Below, piece after piece: positions 24,195 through 34,394 of a stretch of 64,000 bases of DNA. Source of the DNA: Cristatella mucedo (lineage: Eukaryota > Bryozoa > Phylactolaemata > Cristatellidae). Position numbers and translations under genes: made by a program. Within the stretch, counting starts at the first letter, position 1; each line of letters begins with the position of its first letter. The notes beneath the pieces are model-generated. The model saw only the letters and a program-made list of their open reading frames with translations, was not told the origin of the DNA and ran no database searches. The stretch is from the NCBI GenBank assembly GCA_009760855.2, contig WPIO01000041.1, forward strand, positions 97,501-161,500, read 5' to 3'.

Positions 24195-25100
24195 CTTAGC
24201 CAGCCTCGTTCGGCGTATGAAGTCGTTCAGTTTCCTCATTACGTTATTTCTAGGCAAGCTTTGCAGTTCCTGAAAGAGGTCCTCGTGCTCGAGCTCGAAA
24301 AGCTGTCTATTTTCGTCGAAAGCTAGCGGACGATTCCAGAACGATCCTATGTACACACGCACGACCTCGGGCGTTTTAAAGATCTTCCCCAGGGACCACA
24401 TCAGAGCGCCGTACACTCGCATCAGCTGCTGAGCGTTGATCATGTCAGCTTTATTGAGGACGATGCGAATCTTGTCCTCGTAGCTCTTGAGCGACTCGAT
24501 GCTTCGCCGAAACTCGTCGGATATGTCCAGCTTGTGCGCGTCGAAGAGCAATATTATGCGGTCGACCCTCTCTGCGAACCACTCGAGGATGGCGGTGAAC
24601 TCGTAGCCTCGATCGAGCCGTTGCTTTTCTCCGGACAGGATGCCGGGAGTGTCCACAACCGACAGACTCTCGAGCACCTTATTCTTGCACTGGGACGCTT
24701 GGAACTTGTTCAGAAATGCGTTACCGAATTTCGACAGCTGCGCGAACTGGAACTTGGGGTCGACCACGAGCGCGTTGCCGGGTATCGCTGCATCGCTCTC
24801 CCCGTACATTACCATCATAAAGCGATCGGTAGTCGGTTCGGGACCGATGCGCATGTCGGGAAAATCTCTCTCCAGGAGGTACTGGATAAAAGTGGTCTTA
24901 CCGGTAGAGTACTGGCCCACGAGCATCACCATCGGCTTGGCGTCGAAGTCCGCATCAGTGAGTGGAGGTGAGTGGAATTCGTGATAGTCATAGGTCTGCT
25001 CCAATGGAAGCACACATTTTTTGTACAGACTCTTCAGTCCGTCCAGAACCGATGCGTAAACTTCCGGCTCTTGCTTCTTGCGTTTCAGAAAGGAGAACAT
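24195..25100 (-). CDS. EHD: EHD-family dynamin-like ATPase, first coding exon
   Basis: 302 codons without a break, closely resembling the N-terminal half of EH-domain proteins (EHD1-4), ATPases that oligomerise on endosomal membranes and drive tubulation and recycling. Visible landmarks: P-loop GQYSTGKTT at residues 62-70, switch I GPEPTTDRF (86-94), DTPG at 150-153 and NKAD at 216-219. They come in the family order within a dynamin-type G domain, with the helical region starting after about residue 270. The start MFSFLKRK is typical of family N-termini and the ATG has a purine at -3. The exon ends AAG|GTACGT on minus in phase 0, just after RTRLAK, where the family continues. EHD proteins are about 530 residues; the remaining helices and EH domain were not found here. 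Codon quality and lack of stops argue for a live gene rather than a retrocopy, as does the intact donor. Confidence 0.95.
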
Positions 25101-25620
25101 GTCGGTCGCAGTGCCACCGCCACTGCAACTACAGTCCTACGTAAGGGCGGTACTGTGGCTTCACGTCCTGCTTTGCGGTATGACGCCACTGCGAAACTGA
25201 AAACACGGGGCTTCATAAAAGGCATGAATCTTTGGGAGCAATATTTTATTCCCGGTAGGATGTCGCCAACGCAAGCGCTCTGCGACGAAAATGCCGGAAG
25301 AACGAGCGCTGCCGTAAGTTGGTTGTAACTTTCCAGACAGATCCTCTTATCGCGGCGGCGCCATCGCTTGCATCCATCGTGAGCGTTTCCACTACATCCA
25401 AACTGCAGCGCATCTTTTGCATATCACCTGCGGAGCGGCAAATTCACGGGTAACTAGCGACTCCACTAGTTCACTAGCTGGACTCGGGCCACTGCGTTCG
25501 GATGCTCGTTGTAGTTCAATTGGAGCGGGCGCGTCTGCACCGCGCCGGTATGCTGACGTCACTTCCTCCGCCTAAGTAACCTGGTGCTGCTGAAACATTC
25601 TGTGAACCTCCGCATGTATG
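25101..25620 (-). promoter_or_regulatory. Probable EHD 5' UTR and promoter region
   Basis: Lies directly upstream of the EHD start and is less AT-rich than the DNA on either side, with CpG-containing stretches (around 25350 and 25540) and no LINE or SINE. That makes it the natural place for the promoter. No TATA box or specific factor site is called with confidence. A good donor-like gtaagt at about 25314 on plus follows a short ATG frame, but its phase does not fit the glycosyltransferase exon downstream. Confidence 0.4.
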
Positions 25621-26050
25621 TACATTTTTATAATAAAATTGTTGAAGCTTTGTATTACGCCTAACGATAACTCACTATATAGGCACTTTATGTTTGCCGG
25701 AAAGGAGTTATATCAATTAGTTTGCAGTAATATCGAAACGGCGGCGTACTAGATCAGCCAGATTGCGATAACCCAAGTATTATTCAGTGCTCCTGAATGA
25801 TAATGGTGCTGACCGTTTATGTGATAGTAGGAATATGCGGTTAGACCGCAGAAAAGCCAGAGTCACGGAAGCGTCTGGCAGCTGGTCTCTTGACTTCGAT
25901 CGAGGCAGCAGCTGAGCTCTAGGAGTTGGGTCAGGCGGAAGTTGGGCCCAATGCGGCGGTCAGCAGTTCGGCGGTGCAGCTCTGGATGCCGTACGAGAGG
26001 TGCTGCACGCCATGACTGAAGCTGCTGCACGCCTGCACGCCTTCGTCGCT
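25621..26050. other. Unassigned, with decayed element tail
   Basis: 25630-25710 resembles a minus-strand element tail (aacgataactcactatatag, gcactttatgtttgccgg). The rest is GC-richer with repeated gctgctgcacgc-like motifs and no gene. Confidence 0.4.
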
Positions 26051-26310
26051 GTAGAACACACTTCTATACGTCGCTGTGGATATGGACTTGTTATCTAAAG
26101 ATATAGGAGCCCTTCGTGCAGCGTATGTGAATTTCGCAGAAAGAGATTAAGTTCTCTGATGACGCTATGCAAAGTTATTATTCTCATTACTATAGCTGCC
26201 GCATTCCACTCTGCCAGCGCACCTGCTAGCATTAGTGCTGCACCTGCAAGTCGCTAACGATTGTTCAAAGGTCCGGGGCTTCACCAGTATTTGTCACGTG
26301 TCGATAAGGA
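26051..26310 (+). repeat. Dispersed repeat D, copy 1
   Basis: Shares several blocks in order with 42140-42370: ggatatggacttgtt, gctgcc near the middle, and agtgctgcacctgcaagtcg. The copies are diverged and copy 1 contains an element-type tail (agaaagagattaagttctct) near 26140. Family unknown. Confidence 0.5.
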
Positions 26311-26849
26311 CTAGCAATGCTAGGAGCGCTTTTTGGCGGCGCGGTAAGAGTTCCGTTAGGACGTGGAGAGCACTACGCCTCGCTTGCATTCGCATATATG
26401 GCGTAAGCTCCCATGCGCACAATAGCGACTGCGAAGCGGACGGAGCAAATGCTGCGATGAGCAGGCTGCGCTTTATTTTCAATTGTCGAGTAAGAGAATG
26501 TCGCTTGGTAAGTCTAGAGTAAGTTGCAGGAATCGAAAGCGTGCTGTTCTGCAACCGCGGTTAGCGGCCTCTCACTGACGTCTTTATGCCGCAAATGCAC
26601 CTCGCTCATCGGAGCTGCATCCATGCTGACAGGTGACGATGACGCCGGTGGAACTGGCGCCTCGCAGCGCAGCTGGAGAGATGGCAGAGGCTGCGTAAAT
26701 TCGTGTACGCACGCTGGCGGAAGCAGAAATCGGCAGCAACGAAGCCCGCCCGAAGCACCTCGATTTAAAATATTCCACAACCTTAGCGCGAAGCAGTCCA
26801 CATTCGACGGTCGTGAATGGTCGATTGTACGCGGCACCTACTCTAGTGT
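26311..26849. other. Unassigned sequence
   Basis: Overlapping short open frames on both strands, none recognised. The long plus frame from 26524 is open here by chance and then runs into LINE-B. Confidence 0.45.
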
Positions 26850-27450
26850 AAGGCCGCTGCAAATGGCTGCGCATACCAAGCTAGCTTTCAAGGCCCAGAG
26901 GTTTGATCACGTGTTTCCTTTGCTAAAAGAGCTTGGATGGATGCCGGTTGAGCAACGGAAACAGAGCAAAGTTCTTACGCTGACCCACAAGGCCCGCCAC
27001 GGCTTGGCTCCTTCATACCTAGCTGAAGTGCTGCACCGGTTTCAGCCTCTTCGTGCCTTCAAGTCCTGTATTGACAATACATTAGCTGTTCCATTCCTCC
27101 ACTTAAAGACCGTTGGCATCAGAAGCTTTAGCTCTGCAGGTCCTAGACTGCGGAACTCGCTTCCACAATTCTTATGCAACGACAACTACTTTCCTGCTGG
27201 CAACTATGGCTCATCCTTTCTGGTGGTCATGAGCTGCTACTTCCATGCTACTCACTGCCTCAACTGCTCTCCTGACTCTGCTATGTTTCCCACTTTCTCT
27301 TTGTTGCATGAGATGAAGTCTGTTGGTTACCGAATGCGTACCGAAAGCCGCTCAGGCTGTGAGTTCGCTGTACAAAACTCTCCTGGGTAACACCCACATG
27401 GTCTTCATGGATTTGTGGAGATACATTTATAGATACATTACATTACATGA
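26850..27450 (+). mobile_element. LINE-B 3' part
   Basis: Uninterrupted frame of about 180 codons over LINE-B C-terminal sequence: KAQRFDHVFPLLKELGWMPV, HGLAPSYLAEVLHRFQPLRA, then RSFSSAGPRLRNSLPQFLCN and FAVQNSPG. It ends in the gtggagatacatt tail with tacattacat. 5'-truncated and comparatively young. Confidence 0.9.
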
Positions 27451-27519
27451 CACCTCGTTGATCTGTAGCCTGCAGAGTACTGCGACCATTTGAAACGTAA
27501 GGCTCAATGGACTAGCTAT

Positions 27520-27600
27520 TATATATAAATAATGTAATATATAATGTAAGATAATATAATGTAATATATAATGTAAGATAATAACAATAATAATATTTAT
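27520..27600. repeat. AT-rich short tandem repeat
   Basis: Repeats of taatgtaagataata and variants, grading into (aataa)n. It sits between the LINE-B tail on its left and a minus-strand element tail on its right. Confidence 0.7.
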
Positions 27601-28080
27601 GCACTTGATAAGGCGCCCTCAGAGAACTCAATCTCTTCCTAGGCGCTTTACATTTGATTACTCATCATTACTTGTTACTGTAGTTTAGGAAGCGATAATA
27701 ATCTTATGGGCTGTTTAAATCTGGCAGATGTAGCGCTTCAATGTTTCGACGCGAGCACACAGCACGATCTCCAAAGGATTTAAAGTTGGTTGGAGGCGCA
27801 GCTAAAGGATTCGAGTCGGAAAAGTGGTGGCGAAACACGAAATCTAAGTGGGCAGCAATGCCAATAGCTAGGCCAGAGTTAGAGAATGGACGGACGTAAA
27901 AATAAGGGAAGAACTTTGAAGTCAGTTCGCTGTTTGATGGAGAGCCCTCCATTAAAGGTCGGAGAGAAGTGGTGTAGTAGCTATGACACTGAAGAAAGAA
28001 AAGTCTAGCTGTCGAGTTTTGTGCAATGTAATGAATCTCTGTTGTATGAAACTGTACAAAGCCTACAGATTTAAGTGAGT
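27580..28080 (-). mobile_element. LINE-A' 3' end
   Basis: Stem-loop at the left (ataaggcgccctcagagaac, tcctaggcgctttac), then in one frame NPLAAPPTNFKSFGDRAV, matching the LINE-A block NSLPIPRTNLKSFGDRAF. The 3' UTR is shorter than in LINE-A. Confidence 0.75.
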
Positions 28081-28084
28081 GCGA

Positions 28085-28485
28085 TGCAGGTGAGCTTTCC
28101 AGAGCCCCCTCAAAGCCTACGCGGTCGTGTGCGTTCGGTAGCCAAAAGTCTTCCTCTCACGCAACAATGAGAACGTGTGTAGTATTGCTGAGTCTGGACG
28201 GCAGTTGAGAAATTAGTTAGCATGAAAATAGCATTTTAGGACATCAGGAAAGAACTCGCAGCAGTCGGCAGCAGGAGACTGCAGGTGTTCAAGTGTAAGA
28301 GATGTGAATGTCGGTTCTACAGTCTAGGAACGGCAGAGCAAAAGCTTCACCAACGGTATTAAAACGTAGGAATGGAGCAGCTGCAGTCCGTAGAGGACGC
28401 GAGGGCATGAAGAGGCTGAAACTGGTGCAGCAATTCAGCTTGGTATGCAGAATCCAAACCGTAGCGTGCCTTGTGGTTTAAAGTG
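28085..28485 (-). mobile_element. LINE-B 3' fragment, worn
   Basis: Minus strand: the end of LINE-B (gcgttcggtagccaaaagtc, agcagtcggcagcaggagac, aggcatgaagaggctgaaac-type blocks). The final tail is missing and frames are broken. Confidence 0.7.
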
Positions 28486-28852
28486 AATTAACCGAGTTTT
28501 CATATTCTGCGGTAATTTTGGGATTGCATTCTAGTTCTGAAACACGAGAGATATCGAGGCAAACGTTTTGTGACTGCATTTGCTGCTGGGCTTTCGTAGG
28601 GTTTGCGGATACTTAACGCAGTTTCCTGAAAATTTATTTGCTGTAAGGGTCTTCTGTGCATCATGAGGGCTGCCAAAGTTGCTGACCTGCTCAACCAGCC
28701 AGAGGTCAGGTGCTCGAACCGTACGACCGAGTTTGTCCCGATGATTTCTCATGGCCGGGTGCAGGCGAGGTGAAATCAGCTGATGCTTCTTAGTAGCTAT
28801 TCAGATACAAAAAATTCAATTGTATATCACCATCAGATAAAAAATTCAATTG
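28486..28852. other. Unassigned, with short duplication
   Basis: Nothing recognised to 28800. At 28807-28862 the segment aaaaattcaattgtatatc occurs twice in a row, once before and once at the 3' end of the SINE-2 that follows; this could be a target-site duplication or a tail slip. Confidence 0.5.
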
Positions 28853-28950
28853 TATATCGCCCTAAGAGAACGTTTTCTCTATTCAGATGCTTTGTAAATG
28901 ACACGGGGCTCGAGCCCACGAATCTCGGCCAGACCTTGGTCGTGGCGAGG
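28853..28950 (-). mobile_element. SINE-2 copy
   Basis: Minus strand: head with cgaccaaggtctggccgaga, B-box-like gggctcgagccccg, and tail stem-loop (atctgaatagag, cgttctcttagggcgat). Diverged from the copy at 37613. Confidence 0.75.
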
Positions 28951-28959
28951 GAGGGAGGT

Positions 28960-29035
28960 CTCTAAACGAGGGAGGTCACGGGGAGGTAACTCGCAGGGGA
29001 AGGGGAGGTCGCGGGAGACAGGTAGGTCGAAACTC
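28960..29035 (+). repeat. G-rich purine stretch
   Basis: Many runs of gggagg and gagg on the plus strand (gaggtcacggggaggtaact, caggggaaggggaggtcgcg). Four or more G runs of three or four bases are close enough to form a G-quadruplex in principle. No gene. Confidence 0.5.
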
Positions 29036-29445
29036 GATCTCGAGGATCCGCCACCGATGCCTTGCTCGGCTAGTGGTCTTCGGTCCGTCGATTGTTCAAA
29101 TTGACATAAAATAATGCAGACAGATGATAATAATAACAATACGTTTCATTATTGCTCATGGAGAATTTATCCACTTTATTATATTTTTTACACTTTATTA
29201 TTATATATTTATCCACATTTATAGACAATAAAATATACTGTAAATGAAGTAGGCTCTTGGTTTTTGCTTCTTAGAACCATTGATGCTTGAAGTAAGGCCC
29301 AGCTGTTTCTTCTGTTCATCACGCTCATTCTGAGGTTGAGGCATGACCTAGAATGCTGACCAGTATTTTCTCAATAGCTTGTACAACCACTTTCGCTGCT
29401 GCTTCTAATCGGCAATAACAAGTGAAATAGTAAACGAAACTGTTT
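29036..29445. other. Unassigned, AT-rich
   Basis: Tandem-like tttattatattt motifs around 29150-29230. No gene recognised. Confidence 0.5.
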
Positions 29446-29454
29446 AAAAGAAAA
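29446..29454 (-). terminator. Pol III terminator of tRNA-Val
   Basis: On minus, CTTTTCTTTT begins four bases after the tRNA 3' end. Two T4 runs are a standard RNA polymerase III stop. Confidence 0.85.
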
Positions 29455-29457
29455 GAT

Positions 29458-29530
29458 TGTTTCCACCCAGGATCGAACTGGGGACCTTCTGCGTGTTAGG
29501 CAGATGTGATAACCGCTACACCATGGAAAC
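29458..29530 (-). tRNA. tRNA-Val (AAC)
   Basis: 73 nt. Acceptor stem GTTTCCA pairs with TGGAAAC, with discriminator A. The D arm contains GTGTAGCGGTTATCAC (A box). The anticodon stem TCTGC/GCAGA encloses CTAACAC, giving anticodon AAC. The variable loop is followed by a T arm CCCAG-TTCGATC-CTGGG, which includes the B box GTTCGATCC. All four stems are paired and a T-run terminator follows, so it looks functional, unlike the SINE heads in this window. It is strikingly similar to the valine tRNA of other animals as I remember it. No intron. Confidence 0.96.
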
Positions 29531-29679
29531 ACCACGTATGTATACAACTTAAACTTTATATATATTTTTTTTAGATTATAAGCATTAACCATTAAATAAA
29601 CAATAAAAAATCGTTTTTCTAACCGGTTTCAGCATTGCTTGCATGTATTGGACGTGGTCACTCGTTCAATAAATACAGA
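29531..29679. other. Unassigned, AT-rich
   Basis: 5' flank of the tRNA gene, with a poly-T stretch (29567-29573 region). No other feature seen. Confidence 0.4.
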
Positions 29680-29756
29680 GGCGCTCTTTGCGTAGCTTAC
29701 CAGCCTCGCACCTGACTTCCCAGGTAGACCGATAAAAGGCTACGCAGAGAAGCGTC
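29680..29756. repeat. Imperfect hairpin of about 78 bases
   Basis: ggcgctctttgcgtagctt at the left pairs with aaggctacgcagagaagcgt at the right with two single-base bulges and a few G-T pairs. The roughly 35-base loop contains an inner acctg/caggt pair. It could be a small-RNA hairpin, part of an unknown element, or a chance foldback. Confidence 0.55.
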
Positions 29757-30584
29757 CTATTCATCTATTAATTGCTGGCACTTGTGCAATTGGAATCTAA
29801 ACGTGGGACCAGAAAGGCGGAGCCTGCAGACAAAGGTGTTCTTTAAATGAAGGCAGGCGATGCAACGAACATTTATGATGTAATTTGTTAAAAGGGAAGG
29901 CTTTTATGGATAACTCGATGACCAAGATGACGGGGTGGAAGGTGACGCATCCGAGAATCGGGCTCCGAGGGACAGCGAAGCCATTATTACTAATCCGGAA
30001 AAAACAAATATAATGTCCTTGATTTTTGCATGGAGGTGTACCGCGACAGGGGCTTACTTGTAGTTGTTCTGAGCCGCCTCCCCTATGCGCACGTGGTGGA
30101 GGTGGAGCTGTAGCGCGTTTGCTATCGCCGCAGCCCACTGGTTGTGGTTGCATTACGTCGGCCGGGACAACGGTAGGCTTTCCATATTCGATTCTTCTTC
30201 CTTTACAGTACAGATAAAGTGACTGGAAAGATTAAGTTCTCTTCTGCCATACAAATACACACATTACACAAACATGCGTCGTCATTATCGCGGCTGATGC
30301 TCGGAAATCCTTTTTCAGTTCGTCGAGGAGTTCGCCGACTGCGAAGAAGCCGGAGTAGCCGGTTTTCTCATAATTTTAGACTGCAATGTTAAGCACCAGG
30401 CATTGCAGACGTTTGAAGGATTTATGGTGTCAGTAGTTTTCGCACGAAGGGATCGTCCAGGAAGTAGTACTAAGTAAGCAGGATTTAAGTGTTTGGCAGA
30501 ATTGTTTGCTCGTGGCTGAGAGCTGGGTACATCATCTATCCTAATTTGTGTTGGGGGATTAGAGCGAACGAGAGAGATTGAGAG
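29757..30584. other. Unassigned sequence
   Basis: Open frames of up to 118 codons (minus, 29797-30153) show no recognised domain. A decayed element tail (ggaaagattaagttctcttc) lies at 30218-30245. This span was checked for the missing first exon of the glycosyltransferase; none was found with the right phase. Confidence 0.45.
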
Positions 30585-30863
<279 letters not shown>

Positions 30864-31913
30864 AGAAGATAAATTAAAGTGATTGCCTTCCAATTATCTC
30901 CACCTTACTCTTTATCTCTGCTCTGTCTTGACTGGATTACCGGTGGAGAGTATTTATCTCTCGCCGGCCTGCTCGCTCCTCTGTTAGTATCAGCCGTGAT
31001 ATAAGGTGCTGCGTTAAGTTGAGAAAGACGGAGCCCTAAGGTCGTCTGCTGATTGGTTTAGGTCGCAACACTCCATGAACCACTCCAATCCATGTATCGA
31101 TCCATACCTGCCCTGTACCCTGACCAACCAGCAGCAGCTCTTTTCCCGTCTCGCTCTATAGGTGTATGCTCTTATATTCCTGCTGGTGTGCGCCTTACTA
31201 AGTTAATAGGAACAGTTGAGAGTTATTATGCCTTCCTAATCACAAGTCACTGCCTGCTGTAATTCTGACTCTTTTGGTACAGCTCAGATTGGGAACCGGC
31301 TAGGCCAAACGGAGTTAACAAGATCATATTGGAGATTTATTCCTCTGAGGTACTATATGAATGCGTTTAGTCTTATTGCCATTATTTGGGTTAAATGGCC
31401 GGGCGTAGCAGTGTCAGAAGTTCTGCGAGCCGTGGACTGTTGGACTTTCTGTTCATTGTCTGTAATTTTCGCCGGGTCTTGCTATTGCTGTTCCTATCAA
31501 AGATACTGATGTAGTGGTGACACACCAGCTAAAGTCTTGCTCCAGTGTGGTTTGCAAGCACGCCTGTCCGAGCGATTTGGTGCTTGCTGCTAACCAGTGG
31601 TCTCGCGAAACCGAGCATGGCGTCAAGTGTGACGTCGTGCTTGCTTGAGCTTTCTGTCTTGAAGCATGGTGTGTGTTTTCTTTTGCATGCTGGATGCTCT
31701 GCATGTCACGGGTTCTGATTCTCTTGCATCGAGTTATAATGTGCCTGGATAGGGACAGGTTCTCTGAGGGTACTATACAAACGTCCTAATATAATTAATA
31801 ATGCATTGTCATTATTTCAAAGCTTAAAAACTAGAAATTAAGTGCCAGTCGGGTTTTGGAGCTAATCACTTACTAAATCAGCTCTGTTGCATAATGCCGT
31901 TCTCAATAATTCT
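30864..31913. other. Unassigned, with decayed element tails
   Basis: Two tail-like scraps on plus, at 31328-31375 (ggagatttattcctctgagg, tactatatgaa) and 31745-31800 (gataggg, ggttctctgagggtactata). No gene found. Confidence 0.45.
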
Positions 31914-32070
31914 AGCTTATTTAGCAGCCCCATTTCCATAGCAGCAGAAGTGCCTTAGTGGCTATCACCACCAATTGCAGTTGGCAATAAAGGATCGCCC
32001 ACTGCTGGATTCGAACCCACGACCTGGGTCGTGAAGAGCAAGCACCGTACTTCCTGGGCTATCACGGCCC
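31914..32070 (-). mobile_element. SINE-1 copy
   Basis: The 3' end at the left is tagcttatttagcagccc. B box gattcgaaccc on plus, and the head ends cctgggctatcacggccc. Fairly complete. Confidence 0.8.
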
Positions 32071-32405
32071 TAAATAATGCTGACTGAAGTTGGCTCTCAG
32101 TGTTAGTTCTGCTTGATCTGACGTCAGCTTTCGATGCTATTGATGACCAAGTCCCTCTTGATCCAATTACATCAACTGGGCAGCACCGGCTTTGTGCTAC
32201 AATGGTTTGCGTCCTATCTCTGTGGAATATTTCAGAGCATTTATGTTTCCGTGCAAAATTCATCGAAGGAGTTTTTAAAGTATGGGGGCCCTGTGATTAG
32301 TCTACTTCTTTTAACAATTTATACTTACCTTTTGCCTCTGTAATCGCCAAGTGAAATTCAGTCTTTTATTTTCGTGCAGATGACACACAATACTGGTGTA
32401 CCTGT

Positions 32406-32588
32406 GCTCTGATCGCTCTGTAGCTCTGATTGCTCTGTAGCTCTGATCGCTCTGTACCTCTGATCGCTCTGTAGCTCTGATCGCTCTGTAGCTCTGATCG
32501 CTCTGTAGCTCTGATCGCTCTGTAGCTCTGATCGCTCTGTAGCTCTGATCGCTCTGTAGCTCTGATCGCTCTGTAGCTCTGATCGCTC
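32406..32588. repeat. 17-bp minisatellite, about 11 units
   Basis: Unit ctctgatcgctctgtag with few variants (one gattgctc, one gtacctc). Because 17 is not a multiple of 3, the minus-strand frame gives a 17-residue repeat (SELQSDQSYRAIRATER). It lies inside a LINE-A' copy at a place where better copies read gctttgatccctcccagcc, so the unit probably grew from that sequence. Confidence 0.95.
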
Positions 32589-33298
32589 CCTGCCTTTCAG
32601 CATCTTGAACTCGGTTAGCTCCTTTGCTACAAGTATCGTTGACATTTGCCCTATCGCCACTCGGAAATAGAAAGGGTTACTTCTAAAATATGCTCGACCA
32701 ATATATCTCCTGCATCGTCTGCACACAGTCAGGACGTCCCGTTCCAAAATGACGCTGCACTAGATGACTGCACGAGCTCCACAGTCACATCCGTTTTGCT
32801 CAGCTTTTCCTGCAGCCAAGTGAGCTTTTTCTTTTAGTTCCCATGTGCTTCGCGTGCTTGTGCCTGTGCATAATTTAGTGCATTTTACTCACCAGGGTAC
32901 CCTACAAACCACCGGCCCTTACTGACTTATTGTGTGCTTTTGCTTGCTTGTCATCAGCACTCAGTTATTGCTTTTGATTCAGGGAGTTGTAATGCTGCAG
33001 AATAGAGATATGGTTCTCTTAGGGCACTGAGCAAAATACACTATTTTATTATCGAGTCCACCTATTTTCAGCTACCGGTCATTTAAACCATTCATGTCTG
33101 CTTATACAATAATACCACACCCAAGGTGGGCCATGCATATGTGACATCTGGTCTAGTCATATTTAATTCACCTATTTCAGCCCTTCCTGCCTGTAAAGTA
33201 AGACACTTTGGTGCAAGACTCTACAGCTTGGCTTGTCTGCCGTTAACATCACCACTGACACATTGAAGTGCTTCTCAAGCATTTGCTGTCGCATTGCA

Positions 33299-33456
33299 TG
33301 TCACTGCATTTACTAATCATTGAAAACTGTCAAATCTGCAGTATTTTGCTGCGAAGAAGATCACTTGAGAAGCTGTGAGTTTATCAGTTTTTTTCAAGTC
33401 TTGGTTCATGAGGTGCATATGTAATGTGATAATACTCGAATGTGCTCGTACATTAC
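33299..33456 (+). repeat. Dispersed repeat C, copy 1
   Basis: Matches 40985-41184 over nearly its whole length (ctgcatttactaatcat, gtattttgctgc, gagaagctgtgag, and atgtgataatactcgaat). The second copy has about 50 extra bases. Copy 1 interrupts LINE-A' coding sequence. No terminal inverted repeats or tRNA boxes seen, so the class is unknown. Confidence 0.8.
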
Positions 33457-33966
33457 ATTTCATCTCATCAAGCCGTGTATTGACTTTAAAGTCTAGTGAT
33501 TCACTTCTATGTCGCATCTTCGTCTTGCTCGGCCATACCTATTCGAAATATATCCCAATCAGCCTTTGCATCTTACTGCTTGCGCTTCCAACTCAAGTCC
33601 TTTAGCCTAGCTTCTAACCAACCTCCATTCGTTTGTAAACCTAGCTGTCAGCCTTTATGCTCTCAAAGTGTCAAAATTAAATATCGACTGACACAGGGTC
33701 ATCCCTTGCCTCGACGACATTAAAAGGAAGCTAACAATGCACCTGTTCTTCGAAACATTTGCTTGATGCATGTGAATCGTCCTATTCCTATCAGTGCTTA
33801 TTCATACTGACTCTGCATTTACCAGTAGATAATTAATCTGCTTCCTTTCCAGCATATGTACAGTGCCTTGAAAGAAATTTGTCTTAGTATGCTATGACAC
33901 AGTCTTAATTATCAATACTGTTATTAATATTATCATTCTTCCTTTGCAAATACGATCTGCCTGCAG

Positions 33967-34099
33967 GTGCCGCCTCCGAGCCCCATCGGGCATTCACTGT
34001 AGCAGTCGCTGTTCTCTCAGCTCGTGAGAATCAGGAGCAAAGGACGGCCGTGCGAAGAACGTGGATGCAAGCAGCCAGCATTGCAGGGAATCAAGCAAG
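33967..34099 (+). CDS. B3GALNT2: B3GALNT2-like glycosyltransferase, GT31 N-terminal exon
   Basis: 133 nt between a tctgcctgcag acceptor and an AAG|GTAGCC donor. It reads, with split codons at both ends, AVLSARENQEQRTAVRRTWM, then QAASIAGNQA. This is the start of the GT31 fold; the vertebrate enzyme as I remember it has GVLSARNNHELRNVIR-TWM at this place. B3GALNT2 transfers GalNAc in beta-1,3 linkage to GlcNAc on O-mannosyl glycans of alpha-dystroglycan in the ER. The phase in is 1 and the phase out is 2. The preceding exon, with the signal-anchor segment, and the next one (expected phase 2 to 0) were not found. I prefer B3GALNT2 over other GT31 members because of the later exons. Confidence 0.88.
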
Positions 34100-34240
34100 G
34101 TAGCCGTCTTGCAGCCTCAAAGTGCTCTGCCCTAAAACTTTTTAGTTATGTTCGTCAGCCCACCTTCCCCTTTACGTAAACGACAGTCGACCTGTACTGC
34201 CGGCTTTGGGCTAGTGATGGATGATTTGAGTGCATGCGGC

Positions 34241-34253
34241 GCACACACACACA

Positions 34254-34316
<63 letters not shown>
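34241..34316. repeat. (CA)n microsatellite
   Basis: About 36 CA units with one cgcg interruption, in the intron just after the GT31 N-terminal exon. Confidence 0.97.
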
Positions 34317-34318
<2 letters not shown>

Positions 34319-34394
34319 AGATTGCTCCTTACGTCCGTCCTCCCTGCACCTAATGTCTGTTTGATGGCAGGGGTGCTGCTGGACCTCAACCTAC

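Larger units (their letters stand above)
32085..33930 (+). mobile_element. LINE-A' copy, interrupted
   Basis: RT start reads VLVLLDLTSAFDAIDDQVPL at about 32097. The rest is in broken frames: an FCRADDTQ-type region near 32375 leads straight into a 17-bp tandem array (32406-32588), after which the LINE resumes (cctgcctttcagcatcttga). The ORF2 end near 33460-33720 is split by repeat C (33299-33456). The 3' UTR and stem-loop follow at about 33850-33930. Old copy with at least two later expansions or insertions. Confidence 0.75.

Noticed and set aside
24534-24984. Two plus-strand open frames of 114-145 codons
   Set aside because: They are antisense shadows of the conserved EHD exon on minus.
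25261-25328. Short ATG frame with a perfect GTAAGT donor, as a possible first exon of the B3GALNT2-like gene
   Set aside because: Neither ATG frame gives the phase 1 required by the exon at 33967, and no hydrophobic anchor is encoded.
32358-32747. 129-codon minus frame with a 17-residue repeat
   Set aside because: It is a reading of the 17-bp minisatellite inside a LINE.
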